The position numbers and the translations under genes were made by a program. A stretch of 64,000 bases of DNA from JACDAN01 sp963847235 (lineage in GTDB: Bacteria; Actinomycetota; Thermoleophilia; Gaiellales; Gaiellaceae). The notes below the pieces were generated by a model. It did not search any database. It worked only from the letters and a program-made list of their open reading frames with translations, and was not told where the DNA came from. The DNA lies in assembly GCA_963847235.1 (NCBI GenBank), contig CAWJYU010000014.1, positions 186,001 to 250,000 on the forward strand, read 5' to 3'. Below, in pieces: positions 26,075 to 34,657 of this stretch (the stretch's first letter is position 1; every line of letters starts with the position of its first letter).

Positions 26075-26560
26075 ATGGGAGTCCTCCCCGAACCGGTCGA
26101 AGCGCTGCTCGAGACGGCGCTCGTGAGCGAGCTCACCGTCGTCAGCCCTTCGGGCAGGCCCGTGACGCACCCGCTGATCCCCCTCTACGACGGCGAGCTG
26201 ATCTACCTCACCTCGAGCATCCTCTTCTCGAAGAAGCTGGAGCACATCAAGGCCAACCCGAAGGTGTCGCTCGCGATCACCGATCCCACCGCGGTCGAGC
26301 CGGGCCAAATCGCGAGGGCGACGATCCAAGGGGATGCCGAGGTCGACGACTCGGATCTCCACGCCGGCTGGGAGCGCGTGCTGCCTCTCTGGCGGAAGAA
26401 GGAGCCCGCGATCGACTTCTTCCTCGGGAAGCGGGTCGCGCTTCCGCTCTTCTTCGAGCGCGGGGTGATCGAGATCCGGCCGCGGAAGGCGTTCCTGTGG
26501 GAGGACGGGAGGACCGACCGGCCGCCCCAGGTCTTCGACGTGTCGCCGGTGCTCGCATGA
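26075..26560 (+). CDS. PPOX-class flavin/F420-binding protein
   Basis: 161 residues with the split-barrel fold of pyridoxamine 5'-phosphate oxidase relatives. Visible parts: LTVVSPSGRPVTHPLIPLYD (first strands), GELIYLTSSILFSKKLEHIK, with the Lys-Lys that in the family contacts the flavin phosphate, and ARATIQGDAEVDD. In actinobacteria many members use F420 or FMN to reduce small molecules. ATG 26075 is the first good start after the polyprenyl synthase (27-base gap). Its stop overlaps the ATG of the next gene, whose N-terminus has a similar fold, so the two may pair. Confidence 0.75.
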   Translation: MGVLPEPVEALLETALVSELTVVSPSGRPVTHPLIPLYDGELIYLTSSILFSKKLEHIKANPKVSLAITDPTAVEPGQIARATIQGDAEVDDSDLHAGWERVLPLWRKKEPAIDFFLGKRVALPLFFERGVIEIRPRKAFLWEDGRTDRPPQVFDVSPVLA

Positions 26561-27903
26561 AGCCCACGCCCGAGCTGATCCGCGGGCTGAAGGAGCGCTT
26601 CGCCCATGCCGTGGTCGCCTACGTCGACGCCGACGGCTATCCCATGTCGGTCGCGACCGAGTTCGAGGTCGACGAGCAGAGCGGCACCGTCGTGCTTCGA
26701 GCGGTGGCCGGCGAGGCGCAGCCGCCGCAGGGCGAGCAGGTCAACGTCGTCTTCAGCCACATCCGCCCGCAGCCGGGAATCGGCTACGACGAGCGGCGCT
26801 ACGTCTCGCTCTGGGGGCCGCTGAGGCGGACGGCGAGCGGCCTCGAGCTCTCGCCCGAGCGGGTTCAGGGCTGGGACGAGCAGGAGATGTCGTTCTTCGA
26901 GTACTCGGAGCGCGGCGTGGGGCAGGCGCACCGCTACCTCGAGCAGGTCTCGGAGGAGACCGGCCGCGAGGTGCGACCGAAGCTGTCGTTCGGCTGGCTC
27001 TTCCTCCGCGCCACCCGGCTTCCGTTCCTGACCGCGACCTTCGTGCCGGTGCTGCTCGGCATCGCCGTCGCCGCCTGGACGAACGGCTTCAACTGGTGGC
27101 TCGCGCTCCTCACCGTGATCGGCGGCGCTTGCATCCACCTGGGCCTGAACGTCGCCAACGACGTCTTCGACACCACCAGCGGCGCCGACGCAGCGAACGT
27201 CAATCCCACGCAGTTCAGCGGCGGATCGCGTGTCGTCCACTACGGGCTGCTCACCCTGCGCGAGATCACGCTCCTCTCGGCCGCGTTCTACGCGGTGGGA
27301 ATCGGGATCGGCTTCTACCTCGCGGCGACCCGCGGCTGGGATCTGCTCTGGCTCGGCATCGCCGGTGCCCTGCTCAGCGTCTTCTACACGGCGCCGCCGC
27401 TGAAGCTCGTCCACCGCGGGCTCGGCGAGATCGACGTCTTCCTCGGCTTCGGCCCGATCATGGTCCTGGGCGCATACTTCGTCCAGGCGCAGGAGTACGA
27501 CCTCGAGCCGCTACTCGTCTCGATCCCCGTCGGGATCCTGATCGCCCTCGTCCTCTACGTGAACGAGGTGCCCGACCGGCCGGCCGACGCCGCGGCGGAC
27601 AAGCGCACGCTGCCCGTGCGGTTCTCGAAGGACGCAATCGTCAACGGCTACGCCGCCGCCGTCGCGCTCACCTTCGCGCTGATCGTCGTGTTCGCGGCGG
27701 CCGGCTGGATCGTCCGGCCGGCGATCATCGCAGTCGCGGCGGCGCCGCTGGCCCTCCCCGTGTACAGGGCGCTCAAGTCGTTTTACGACCAGCCCTACGC
27801 GCTCATGCCGGCGATGGCGAAGAACATCCAGCTCCATCTTGCGACGGGCACGCTGTTGATTCTGGGCTACCTGATCGCGATCGCCGCGGACGCCTGGCTC
27901 TGA
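26557..27903 (+). CDS. menA: Fusion of PPOX-like domain and UbiA/MenA prenyltransferase
   Basis: 448 residues from ATG 26557 (ATGA overlap). Residues 1-140 form a split-barrel domain (AVVAYVDADGYPMSVATEFE, VNVVFSHIRP, RRYVSLWGPLRRT). Residues 150-448 are an eight- to nine-helix UbiA prenyltransferase: first Asp motif NVANDVFDTTSGAD, then SGGSRVVHYGLLT, GLGEIDVFLGFGPIM and second Asp motif NEVPDRPADAAADKRT, matching MenA (1,4-dihydroxy-2-naphthoate prenyltransferase). It joins the polyprenyl tail to the naphthoate ring before MenG methylates it. The N-terminal domain is not part of classical MenA, and its role is unknown. The symbol rests on context. Confidence 0.85.
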   Translation: MKPTPELIRGLKERFAHAVVAYVDADGYPMSVATEFEVDEQSGTVVLRAVAGEAQPPQGEQVNVVFSHIRPQPGIGYDERRYVSLWGPLRRTASGLELSPERVQGWDEQEMSFFEYSERGVGQAHRYLEQVSEETGREVRPKLSFGWLFLRATRLPFLTATFVPVLLGIAVAAWTNGFNWWLALLTVIGGACIHLGLNVANDVFDTTSGADAANVNPTQFSGGSRVVHYGLLTLREITLLSAAFYAVGIGIGFYLAATRGWDLLWLGIAGALLSVFYTAPPLKLVHRGLGEIDVFLGFGPIMVLGAYFVQAQEYDLEPLLVSIPVGILIALVLYVNEVPDRPADAAADKRTLPVRFSKDAIVNGYAAAVALTFALIVVFAAAGWIVRPAIIAVAAAPLALPVYRALKSFYDQPYALMPAMAKNIQLHLATGTLLILGYLIAIAADAWL

Positions 27904-28277
27904 CCGAGTTCGTCTCAGCAGTCCCGATCATCCCGGCTCGCGAGATGGAGGCGAGCGTCGGTTGGTACCGCGACAAGCTCGGGTTCGAGGTCTTCCACGT
28001 CGAGCCCGAGTACGGGATCGTCGGCCGCGGCGAGACCTGGATCCACTTCTGGGGGCCGAGCGGGATCCCGCCGGAGAAGTCGGACACGATGATCCGGGTC
28101 GGCGTCAAGGGAATCGATGCCCTGTACGAGCACTGCCGGTCCGAAGAGATCGTCCATCCGAATGCTCCGCTCGAGGAGAAGCCCTGGCGCTTCCGCGAGT
28201 TCGCGGTCATCGACCACGACGGCAACCTCGTGACGTTCTTCGAGCCGCCGGCGGGCTACGAGCCGCAGCCGGGGTGA
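27900..28277 (+). CDS. Glyoxalase/bleomycin-resistance (VOC) superfamily protein
   Basis: About 125 residues, one VOC fold of two beta-alpha-beta-beta-beta units: VPIIPAREMEASVGWYRDKL then FEVFHVEPEYGIVGRGETWI; second unit MIRVGVKGIDALYEHC, then FREFAVIDHDGNLVTFFEP. The last part is the standard metal-binding strand with Glu. The family binds metals and covers lyases, dioxygenases and antibiotic-binding proteins; no activity is assigned. The first strand begins directly after CTG 27900, which overlaps the upstream stop as CTGA. ATG 27942 would delete beta-1, so a CTG start seems likely. Confidence 0.75.
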   Translation: MTEFVSAVPIIPAREMEASVGWYRDKLGFEVFHVEPEYGIVGRGETWIHFWGPSGIPPEKSDTMIRVGVKGIDALYEHCRSEEIVHPNAPLEEKPWRFREFAVIDHDGNLVTFFEPPAGYEPQPG

Positions 28278-28279
28278 GT

Positions 28280-28496
28280 TGGAAACCGCGCTGGAAGACC
28301 CGCCTCGTTCCTGAGCTAGCGCCGCTCGGGTCTCCAGATAGAGATCCCGGAGCTGCCTCTGGTCTGGCGTCAAGCCGCGCGCCTCGAGCTCGGCCCGACC
28401 TCGGGCCTCGCGCTCGCGAAGGAGCCGGACACGTGGATGGTCCTCCGCCTCGCGGTGGATTCGGTCAAGCTCAGCGTTCGTCCTCTTCCGCCTCAT
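28280..28496 (-). CDS. Possible small charged helical protein
   Basis: A minus-strand frame starting at ATG 28496 codes for a strongly helical, charged segment (MRRKRTNAELDRIHREAEDH, then LLREREARGRAELEARGLTP and QLRDLYLETRAALAQ). It fills an otherwise empty 286-base gap. The frame has no stop in the gap and runs on as antisense of the VOC gene to 27915, so either the stop was lost by an indel or the frame is not a gene. The end given here is only the gap border. Confidence 0.3.
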
Positions 28497-28563
28497 CGTC
28501 CTCCAGCAGCTCCGGCTCGCGAGCTCATGCGACCATCGTGACCGTGGAGCAGAGCGGCGCAAG

Positions 28564-29576
28564 ATGGCCGAAACGACCACGCCCTGGAGCTGGTACCGCG
28601 ACCCCGCGGTGCTGGAGCGCGAGGAGGAAGCGATCTTCCGGCGGAGCGTGGCAGTACGTCGGCGTCCTCGGGGAGCACAACGTCGTCCCCGGCTGGGCCG
28701 GCCGCGTACCGGTGGTCGTCGTGCGCGCCGAGGACGGTGCCGAGCGAGCGTTCGTCAACGTCTGCCGGCACCGCGGCTCCGTCGTCGTCGAGGAGGCCGG
28801 GAGCCGGAAGACGCTCCAGTGCGCGTACCACGCGTGGACGTACGGGCTCGACGGCTCGTTGCGCTCGGCGCCCCGGTCCGAGGAGCTCGGCGGCACCGGA
28901 CGACCTCGGCCTCGTCGAGATCCGCCTCGGCGCCTGGGGCCCGTTCCGGTTCGTGAACCTCGACGGCGAGGCGCCGCCGCTCGAGGAGGTGCTCGGCGAG
29001 GTGCCGGCGATGCTGGCCGAGGGCGGGATCGACGTCGAGGATCTCGCGTTCCACCACCGCGTCGACTGGGAGGTCGCGGCGAACTGGAAGATCGCGACCG
29101 AGAACTTCCTCGAGTGCTACCACTGCGCCGTCGCGCACCCGGGCTTCTCGGCCATGGTCGAGACCTCGCCCGGCGAGTACCGGCTCGAGCGCCGGCCCTG
29201 GCACCTGAGCCAGTTCGGCCGACTCAAGGACCCGAGCGGCGCGCCGCTGCCGGAGGGCCAGTTCCACCTCCTCTGGCCGAACACGGGCATCAACGTCTTC
29301 CCGGGCAGGCCGAACCTCTCGATCGGCCCGATCCTGCCGCTCGAGCCCGACCGGACCCGGCGGATCCTCGACTACTTCTTCGCCCCGGACGAGGATGACG
29401 CGTGGATCGCCGAGTTCCTCGAGTTCGACGACCAGGTCGGGCAGGAGGATGCGCGACTTGTCGAGTCCGTCCAGCGCGGCGCCGGCTCGGGCGTCATCCC
29501 CGAAGGACGGCTCCTACCGGAGAGCGAGCAGCTGGTCGCCGCCTTCCAGGAGCGGCTGCGCGAGGCGCTTGCCTGA
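28564..29576 (+). pseudogene. Rieske-type ring-hydroxylating oxygenase alpha subunit, two frameshifts
   Basis: One protein of about 335 residues in three frames. Frame one: MAETTTPWSWYRDPAVLE to about 28647. Frame two, to about 28895: WQYVGVLGEHNVVPGWAGRV, with the Rieske cluster ligands in NVCRHRGSVV and CAYHAWTYGLDG. Frame three: DDLGLVEIRLGAWGPFRFVN, then the mononuclear iron site ENFLECYHCAVAHPGF, down to stop 29576. Oxygenases of this family hydroxylate or demethylate organic substrates using electrons from a reductase, which is not seen nearby. Motifs are all intact, so the shifts (near 28648 and 28895) are probably sequence errors. Substrate unknown. Confidence 0.82.
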
Positions 29577-29603
29577 GTCCGATCCCGTGGGGGAGAATCG
29601 ACC

Positions 29604-29903
29604 ATGGCGCACTTCCTCTACAAGCTGATTCCGCCCAGGCCGACGTTTCCCGCCGACATGACCGAGGAGGAAGGCACGGTCATGCAAGAGCACTTCGGCT
29701 ACTGGGCAAAGATGATCGAGGAGCGGCGAGCCGTCGCCTATGGTCCGGTGATGGACCCGAACGGCACCTACGGCATCGCGGTTGTCGAGGTCGACGACGA
29801 GGCGACCGCGAGGAGCATCGCCGAGGGCGATCCCGCGATCACGGCGAACGCAGGCTTCGGCTTCGAGGTCCATCCGATGCCGGACGCGATCGTCAGACCG
29901 TAG
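29604..29903 (+). CDS. YCII-related domain protein
   Basis: 99 residues, single YCII/YciI-like dimeric alpha-beta barrel. Pattern: FLYKLIPPRPTFPADMTEEE, MQEHFGYWAKMIEERRAVAYG with the family His, GIAVVEVDDEATARSIAEGD and a last strand FEVHPMP. Members may be small lyases or subunits; the His-Asp pair thought to be catalytic in YciI is partly visible (His in MQEHFGYW). It starts at ATG 29604 with GGGAG upstream. Comes 27 bases after the oxygenase gene, so may share its transcript. Confidence 0.8.
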   Translation: MAHFLYKLIPPRPTFPADMTEEEGTVMQEHFGYWAKMIEERRAVAYGPVMDPNGTYGIAVVEVDDEATARSIAEGDPAITANAGFGFEVHPMPDAIVRP

Positions 29904-29948
29904 GTCAGCCGCCGGCCGCCTCGGCATCAAGCAGCTCGTCGTGGCGTT

Positions 29949-30308
29949 TCAGGCGCGCGTGTCCGAGGCGGTCGACGGTGGCGCAGCGAGCCGCCGCGCG
30001 TAGACGACGCCGAGAACGGTGAGCGTGACCGCGACGACGAGCACGATCACCGTCCAGAAGATCACGAGAGCGCCGGCGACTGCGCCTACTCCAATGAGGA
30101 TCGCACCCCAGCGAGGAGAGCGGTCGATGATCCGGAGCCCGGCGAGCACCGCCACGCCGCCCCCGACGAGGAGGGCGCCCCACATGATCTGGTCGCCGGC
30201 GGCCGAGTCGTCCCAGTGTCCGGGCCACCAAGCTCCGAGCACGCCGATCACCAGGTAGGCGATGCCGGTGACCGTTCCGAGCCCGAACAGCACGGTGCGA
30301 ACGTTCAT
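29949..30308 (-). CDS. Four-helix membrane protein, unknown function
   Basis: 119 residues with four hydrophobic helices: VLFGLGTVTGIAYLVIGVLG, QIMWGALLVGGGVAVLAGLR, WGAILIGVGAVAGALVIFW and VIVLVVAVTLTVLGVVYAR. A WWPGHWDD loop follows the first helix. The N-terminal ATG 30308 has a plain context. It converges with the YCII gene on the left and lies 15 bases after the ABC permease gene on the right. Not recognised as a named family. Confidence 0.65.
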   Translation of the reverse strand: MNVRTVLFGLGTVTGIAYLVIGVLGAWWPGHWDDSAAGDQIMWGALLVGGGVAVLAGLRIIDRSPRWGAILIGVGAVAGALVIFWTVIVLVVAVTLTVLGVVYARRLAAPPSTASDTRA

Positions 30309-30323
30309 GCAGCCACTGTAGGC

Positions 30324-31100
30324 CTAGCCGCCGCCGGCCGCTTCCGCACGCCGGAGACCGCGCACCGCCCAGAGGGAGAACAGGCCAATGAGCGCCAGGG
30401 CCGCGCCGAACCCGGCGGCGATGCGCGTCGGCTCGCCCGCGATCAGGCTCCGGCCGGCCTCGAGCATCAGCGTGACCGGGTTGAGGCGGGCGATCGTCTC
30501 CAGCCAGTCCGCGAGCAGCTCCACCGGCACGAAGACGGGCGCGAAGAAGAGCGAGAGGAAGACCGGGAGCTGCATGAGCGGCGCCGCCTGGAGCGTCCGG
30601 AACCGCATCGCCACGCCCGCCGACCACAGCAGGCCGACCATGTTCACGAGCACCGCAAGGAGGTACAGCGCGAAGACGTCGACGCCGTTCCCGCCCACCT
30701 CCATCCCGGCAATCATCGCGACGCAGGTGAGGATCGTTGCCGTCAGGGCCCAGCGGCCGAGCGCGCCGAGCCCGTAGCCGAGGAGAATCCCGCGCCGGTC
30801 GGGTGCGGCAACCATCAGGCGGCGCGCGAAGCCGGTCTCGAAGTCGCGAACGATCCCAAAGCCCGTGAAAACTCCCGCAAAAGCCGCTGATTGGAGCAGC
30901 ACGAAGACGAACTGGAAGGCCGTGTAGCCGACCGGGAACTGGAAGCCCGGCACGTCGTTCACCCGCGAGAGCCCGCCGGCGAACGCCACGAAGAAGAACA
31001 GCGGGAACGCGATGCCGGGGATCAGCAGCGACGGCGTCGTGAAGTTGTTGTGCAGCATCCGCCAGCCGACGGCGAGCGCCACGTTGAGCGTGCTCCTCAC
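30324..31100 (-). CDS. ABC-2 type transporter permease (second)
   Basis: 258 residues from GTG 31100, which overlaps the stop of the first permease gene (GTGA). Six membrane helices typical for ABC-2 exporters: LLIPGIAFPLFFFVAFAGGL, AFQFVFVLLQSAAFAGVF, LTATILTCVAMIAGM, ALYLLAVLVNMVGLLWSAGV, LPVFLSLFFAPVFVP and IAAGFGAALALIGLFSLWAV; the ETIARLNPVTLMLEAGRSLI segment is the conserved loop of DrrB-like proteins. Together with the next two genes it forms a complete exporter, possibly for a drug, lipid or polymer. Confidence 0.85.
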   Translation of the reverse strand: MRSTLNVALAVGWRMLHNNFTTPSLLIPGIAFPLFFFVAFAGGLSRVNDVPGFQFPVGYTAFQFVFVLLQSAAFAGVFTGFGIVRDFETGFARRLMVAAPDRRGILLGYGLGALGRWALTATILTCVAMIAGMEVGGNGVDVFALYLLAVLVNMVGLLWSAGVAMRFRTLQAAPLMQLPVFLSLFFAPVFVPVELLADWLETIARLNPVTLMLEAGRSLIAGEPTRIAAGFGAALALIGLFSLWAVRGLRRAEAAGGG

Positions 31101-31870
31101 GTCCGCTCCATCCGGGTCCGCAGCGAGAGCGACGAGAGGGTGAGCCCGACGATCGACAGGCCGATCGCGATCCCGAACCCGAGCGCGAGCGCCTCCCCGT
31201 TCCACCCCTCGATGACCAGGCTCCGGATCGCCTCGATGAGGTACGAGACCGGGTTCAGCGACGCCGCGGTCCGGAACCAGTCCGTCTCGATCAGGTTCCG
31301 GGGCAGGTTCATCGAGGAGATGAACAGGAACACGAAGAAGACCGGGAACAGGCTGTGCACCGCCTCTGTCGAGCCGGTGCGGAGCGCGGCAAGCGCTCCG
31401 AACGAGCCGAAGGCAGTCACGATCAGCACGGCGAGGACGAAGATCACCACCGTGCCGAGGACGCCGGCCTCGATGCGCACGCCGATCGCGAGACCGACGG
31501 CCAGGTACCAGATCGCCTGCACGACGCCCATCACGATCACCCCGCCGAGGTGACCGACGAGCAGCGCCGCGCTCTGCATCGGCGTGAGTGCCAGGCGATT
31601 CAGGAAGCCGGTCTGGATGTCCCGTGCGAGGTCGACACCCGCGTTCACGGTCGAGAAGAGCGCGCCCTGGATGAACGGGAAGGCGAGGAAGAACGCGAGG
31701 AACGAGTCCGTCGGAAAGCCGGGAAGGCTGGTGGCCGCGTCGAGGCCGCCGGTGTTCACGGCCATCAGCGCCAGCGGGAAGATGAGCGGCGTGATCCAGT
31801 TCGCGGGCTGGCGAATGGTGCGGATCACCGAGCGCCTGGCCAGGTTGAGGACCTGCGACGCGAGAGTCAT
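31097..31870 (-). CDS. ABC-2 type transporter permease (first)
   Basis: 257 residues, DrrB-like, six helices. Marks: RTIRQPANWITPLIFPLALM, SFLAFFLAFPFIQGALFSTV, DIQTGFLNRLALTPMQ (coupling region to the ATPase) and TAASLNPVSYLIEAIRSLVI. It overlaps the ATPase gene at its start (ATGA, 31867-31870) and the second permease at its end, so all three are made from one message. The two permeases are paralogs and would form a heterodimer. Confidence 0.88.
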   Translation of the reverse strand: MTLASQVLNLARRSVIRTIRQPANWITPLIFPLALMAVNTGGLDAATSLPGFPTDSFLAFFLAFPFIQGALFSTVNAGVDLARDIQTGFLNRLALTPMQSAALLVGHLGGVIVMGVVQAIWYLAVGLAIGVRIEAGVLGTVVIFVLAVLIVTAFGSFGALAALRTGSTEAVHSLFPVFFVFLFISSMNLPRNLIETDWFRTAASLNPVSYLIEAIRSLVIEGWNGEALALGFGIAIGLSIVGLTLSSLSLRTRMERT

Positions 31871-32826
31871 TCCGGCTCGGGGGGCTCTTCCTCACCCTCG
31901 AGCGAGCGGCCGGTCTTCGCCAGGAACACGTCGTCCAGCGTCGGCGCGTGCAGATTGAGCGCAGCGACGGTGACCTGCGCCGAGTCGAGTGCGCGCACGA
32001 CGTCGGCAAGGCCGCCCTTGCCGTCCAGGCGTACCGCGACGCCGGTGGTGGACGGCTGGAGCTCGCCGAAGCCGACGAAGATCTCCTCGAGCCGGGCGGG
32101 CTCGGTGCCCTCGGTCGGAACCGCCTCCACGGTCGGCCGGCCGATCTCCGCCTTCAGGGCCGCCGGCGTCCCCTCGGCGACGATCCGGCCGTGGTCGATG
32201 ATCCCGACCCGGTCGGCGAGGACGTCGGCCTCCTCGAGGTACTGGGTCGTCAGGAAGACGGTCACGCCCTCGTCCCGCTTCAGCCGCACGACCTCGTCCC
32301 AGAGCGCGCTGCGGCTCTGCGGGTCGAGCCCGGTGGTCGGCTCGTCGAGGAAGAGGATGCGCGGTCTGTGCGCGAGCGCAAGTGCGAGGTCGAGGCGCCG
32401 CTTCATCCCGCCCGAGTAGCCGCCGATCTTCCGGTCCGCGGCCAGCCGGAGACCCACGCGCTCGAGGAGCGCGTCGGTCCGGCCGTCCCGCTCGGCGCGC
32501 GGGATCCCGTGGAGCGCGAGCTGGAGCTTCAGGTGCTCGCGGCCGGTCAGGAGCGGGTCGAGGGCGGCCTCCTGGAGCGCCGCGCCGATCGTCCTCCGGA
32601 CTGCGGGGCCCTCCTTGACGATGTCGTGCCCGCCGACCCGCGCGCTGCCCGCCGTGGGCGGAAGGAGGGTCGTGAGCATGTGGACGGTCGTCGACTTGCC
32701 GGCGCCGTTCGGGCCGAGGAACCCGTAGATCTCGCCGGGGGCGACATCGAGGTCGATGCCGGCGACCGCATGAATCCCGCCCTTGAACTCTCGGACGAGG
32801 CCACGGACTTCGATCGCACGCTCCAC
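31867..32826 (-). CDS. ABC transporter ATP-binding protein (DrrA type)
   Basis: 319 residues. Walker A GFLGPNGAGKSTT (about 35-47), Q-loop ALQEAALDP, signature YSGGMKRRLDLALAL, Walker B ILFLDEPTTGLD, and H-loop region TTQYLEEADVLADRVGIIDH; after 230 the usual DrrA-like C-terminal domain (VEAVPTEGTEPARLEEIFVG). It energises export by the two permeases downstream. Start ATG 32826. It is divergently placed from the phosphodiester glycosidase gene, with 79 bases between; a TTGACC (32867-32872) is seen there facing right, but no convincing -10 box. Confidence 0.92.
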   Translation of the reverse strand: MERAIEVRGLVREFKGGIHAVAGIDLDVAPGEIYGFLGPNGAGKSTTVHMLTTLLPPTAGSARVGGHDIVKEGPAVRRTIGAALQEAALDPLLTGREHLKLQLALHGIPRAERDGRTDALLERVGLRLAADRKIGGYSGGMKRRLDLALALAHRPRILFLDEPTTGLDPQSRSALWDEVVRLKRDEGVTVFLTTQYLEEADVLADRVGIIDHGRIVAEGTPAALKAEIGRPTVEAVPTEGTEPARLEEIFVGFGELQPSTTGVAVRLDGKGGLADVVRALDSAQVTVAALNLHAPTLDDVFLAKTGRSLEGEEEPPEPE

Positions 32827-32905
32827 CCCAGCACCCTAGCGGTGTACGAATGCTGTAAAGGCAGCCTTGACCGTTCCTCTTATCGGGTAGCCTCAGCCGC
32901 GGTCG

Positions 32906-34639
32906 ATGCTGAGGAAGGCGATCATTTTCTGCCTGCTCGCAGGCGTTTTTGTTTCTCCCGCGGCCGCGGCGCCGCAGGTGTTGATGCCGGGCGTCACCTA
33001 CGAGAAGCGGCTGCAGTTCACCCGCTTCGGGCCGCAGGCGATGCACATCCTCACGGCGCCGAAGCCTGCCGGTGGTCTCTACGGCCTCAAGCCGGTGCTC
33101 TCCAATGGCGCGGCGACCGGCCGCGAGCGCGTGACGTCGATGCAGCGGCGGGCCGAGGCGAGCGCAACCGTTGCCGGCGTCAACGGCGATCTCTTCACGT
33201 GGGCAGACGGCATCCCCTCCAGCGGGCTGATCCAGGACGGTGTCCTCCGCACGACGCCGCACCCGAAGCGGTCGATGGTCGGAGTCGACACGGTCGGGAA
33301 CCTTCGCGTCGACCGGATCTCGATGCTCGGCACCTGGCAGGGATCCGGCCCGCGCCGGCCGATCCAGCTCGTCAACCGTCCGCCGGGCCCGAACGGGACG
33401 ACGCTGTACACGCCGTCCTACGGCGCGACGACGCCCGCAACCCCGGGCGTGTTCGAGGCCGTCCTGGCGCCCTTCCCGTCAGCGACGCCGAACGCCGACC
33501 TGGTCGGGTTCGTCTCGGAGAACCGGCGCGGCGGCACACCGATCCCGCCTGGAGGCGCCGTCCTGGCGGCGCGTGGAACACAGGCGCAGCGGATGGCCGT
33601 CGAGGCGGTGGTTGCCGACACGGTCAGCGTCCGGCTCGTCCTTCGCCCCGAATGGCGGGACGTGCCGGAGGCGCTGGGCGGCGGCCCCGAGCTGATCCGG
33701 CAGGGCCGTCCGATCTTCCGCCCCGCGGAGGACTTCGGCACCTATCACCTCAACCGCAGGCACCCGAGGACAGCGGTGGGCCAGCGCTCGGACGGGCGCA
33801 TCGTGATGCTCGTCGTCGACGGACGGCGGCCCGGCTACTCCTCCGGGATGACGAACTTCGAGCTGGCGCAGACGATGGCTCGGCTCGGCGTCGTGACCGC
33901 CTCCGCGCTCGACTCCGGCGGCTCGTCGACGATGGCCTTCGGCGGGCAGCTCCTGAGCCGTCCTTCGGACAGCGGCGGCGAGCGGCTCGTGTCCGAGGCG
34001 CTCCTGGTCATGTACTACGGCGTGCACGCGCCCGAGACGGAGCCGTCGTTCTCGCCGAACGGCGACGGCGCCGGCGACCGGCAGCGGCTCGAGTACAAGA
34101 TCGTCAAGCCGTCGACGGTCACGGCGACACTGACCGGGCCGAACGGCGTGGCGCGCACGATCGACTCCGGTGAGCGGAAGCCGGGCCTCTACAAGTTTGC
34201 GTTCGCCGGCGGAACCCGGTCGAGCGGGGCCCGCGCGACCGAGCCCGAGGGGCGCTATCGCTGGTCGATCACGGCCGTGGACTCCGAGGGGCGCCGCTCG
34301 ACCGCCGAGCGCTCGTTCAGCCTCAACAACACCGTCGGCTTCATCTCCGTCCAACCCTCCCGCATGACCGTCGGACGGAAGCGCGGCGGGCGCCTGCTGA
34401 TCGGCTTCACGCTCACGCGCCCGGCCCGCGTCAGCGTCACGATCACGTCGAAGACGGGCGAGCTCCTCCGCGTCGTGCGGAACTTCAACGCCCGCGCCGG
34501 CAAGACCTCGCTGCTCTGGAACGGCAAGTACCCGAACGGCAAGCCGGTCTATTCGGGCACCTACGTGGCCCGGGTGGTCGCGACGAACTCGGTCGGCCGC
34601 GCCGAGCTGGCTCGCTCGTTCCGCGTGCGCCGCCGCTAG
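32906..34639 (+). CDS. Secreted phosphodiester glycosidase (NAGPA domain) with FlgD-like C-terminal Ig domain
   Basis: 577 residues. Signal peptide about 1-21 (AIIFCLLAGVFVSPAAAA). Residues 40-370 match the phosphodiester glycosidase family: VAGVNGDLFTWADGIPSSGL, GGPELIRQGRPI, HPRTAVGQRSDGRIVMLVVD, then LDSGGSSTMAFGGQLL, the active-site core. In other bacteria such domains cut phosphodiester-linked sugars in wall polymers or exopolysaccharide. The C-terminal part holds two Ig-like modules (SPNGDGAGDRQRLEY and NGKYPNGKPVYSGTYVARVV) resembling the FlgD/T9SS-type domain, which may bind the envelope. A similar pair of Ig modules is in the gene at 58992. Confidence 0.85.
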   Translation: MLRKAIIFCLLAGVFVSPAAAAPQVLMPGVTYEKRLQFTRFGPQAMHILTAPKPAGGLYGLKPVLSNGAATGRERVTSMQRRAEASATVAGVNGDLFTWADGIPSSGLIQDGVLRTTPHPKRSMVGVDTVGNLRVDRISMLGTWQGSGPRRPIQLVNRPPGPNGTTLYTPSYGATTPATPGVFEAVLAPFPSATPNADLVGFVSENRRGGTPIPPGGAVLAARGTQAQRMAVEAVVADTVSVRLVLRPEWRDVPEALGGGPELIRQGRPIFRPAEDFGTYHLNRRHPRTAVGQRSDGRIVMLVVDGRRPGYSSGMTNFELAQTMARLGVVTASALDSGGSSTMAFGGQLLSRPSDSGGERLVSEALLVMYYGVHAPETEPSFSPNGDGAGDRQRLEYKIVKPSTVTATLTGPNGVARTIDSGERKPGLYKFAFAGGTRSSGARATEPEGRYRWSITAVDSEGRRSTAERSFSLNNTVGFISVQPSRMTVGRKRGGRLLIGFTLTRPARVSVTITSKTGELLRVVRNFNARAGKTSLLWNGKYPNGKPVYSGTYVARVVATNSVGRAELARSFRVRRR

Positions 34640-34657
34640 CGGCCCTACACTCGGCCG

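Noticed and set aside
25129..27903. A 924-codon frame seeming to be one huge protein
   Set aside because: The part before 26557 is the polyprenyl synthase and PPOX genes out of frame; only the PPOX-MenA portion is real.
30324..32009. Single 561-residue ABC permease
   Set aside because: Only codons from GTG 31100 are permease-like; the N-terminal part is the first permease gene read in another frame.
34632..34643. 12-base palindrome GCCGCTAGCGGC at the end of the phosphodiester glycosidase gene
   Set aside because: Short with no loop and no T-run; too weak to call as a terminator.
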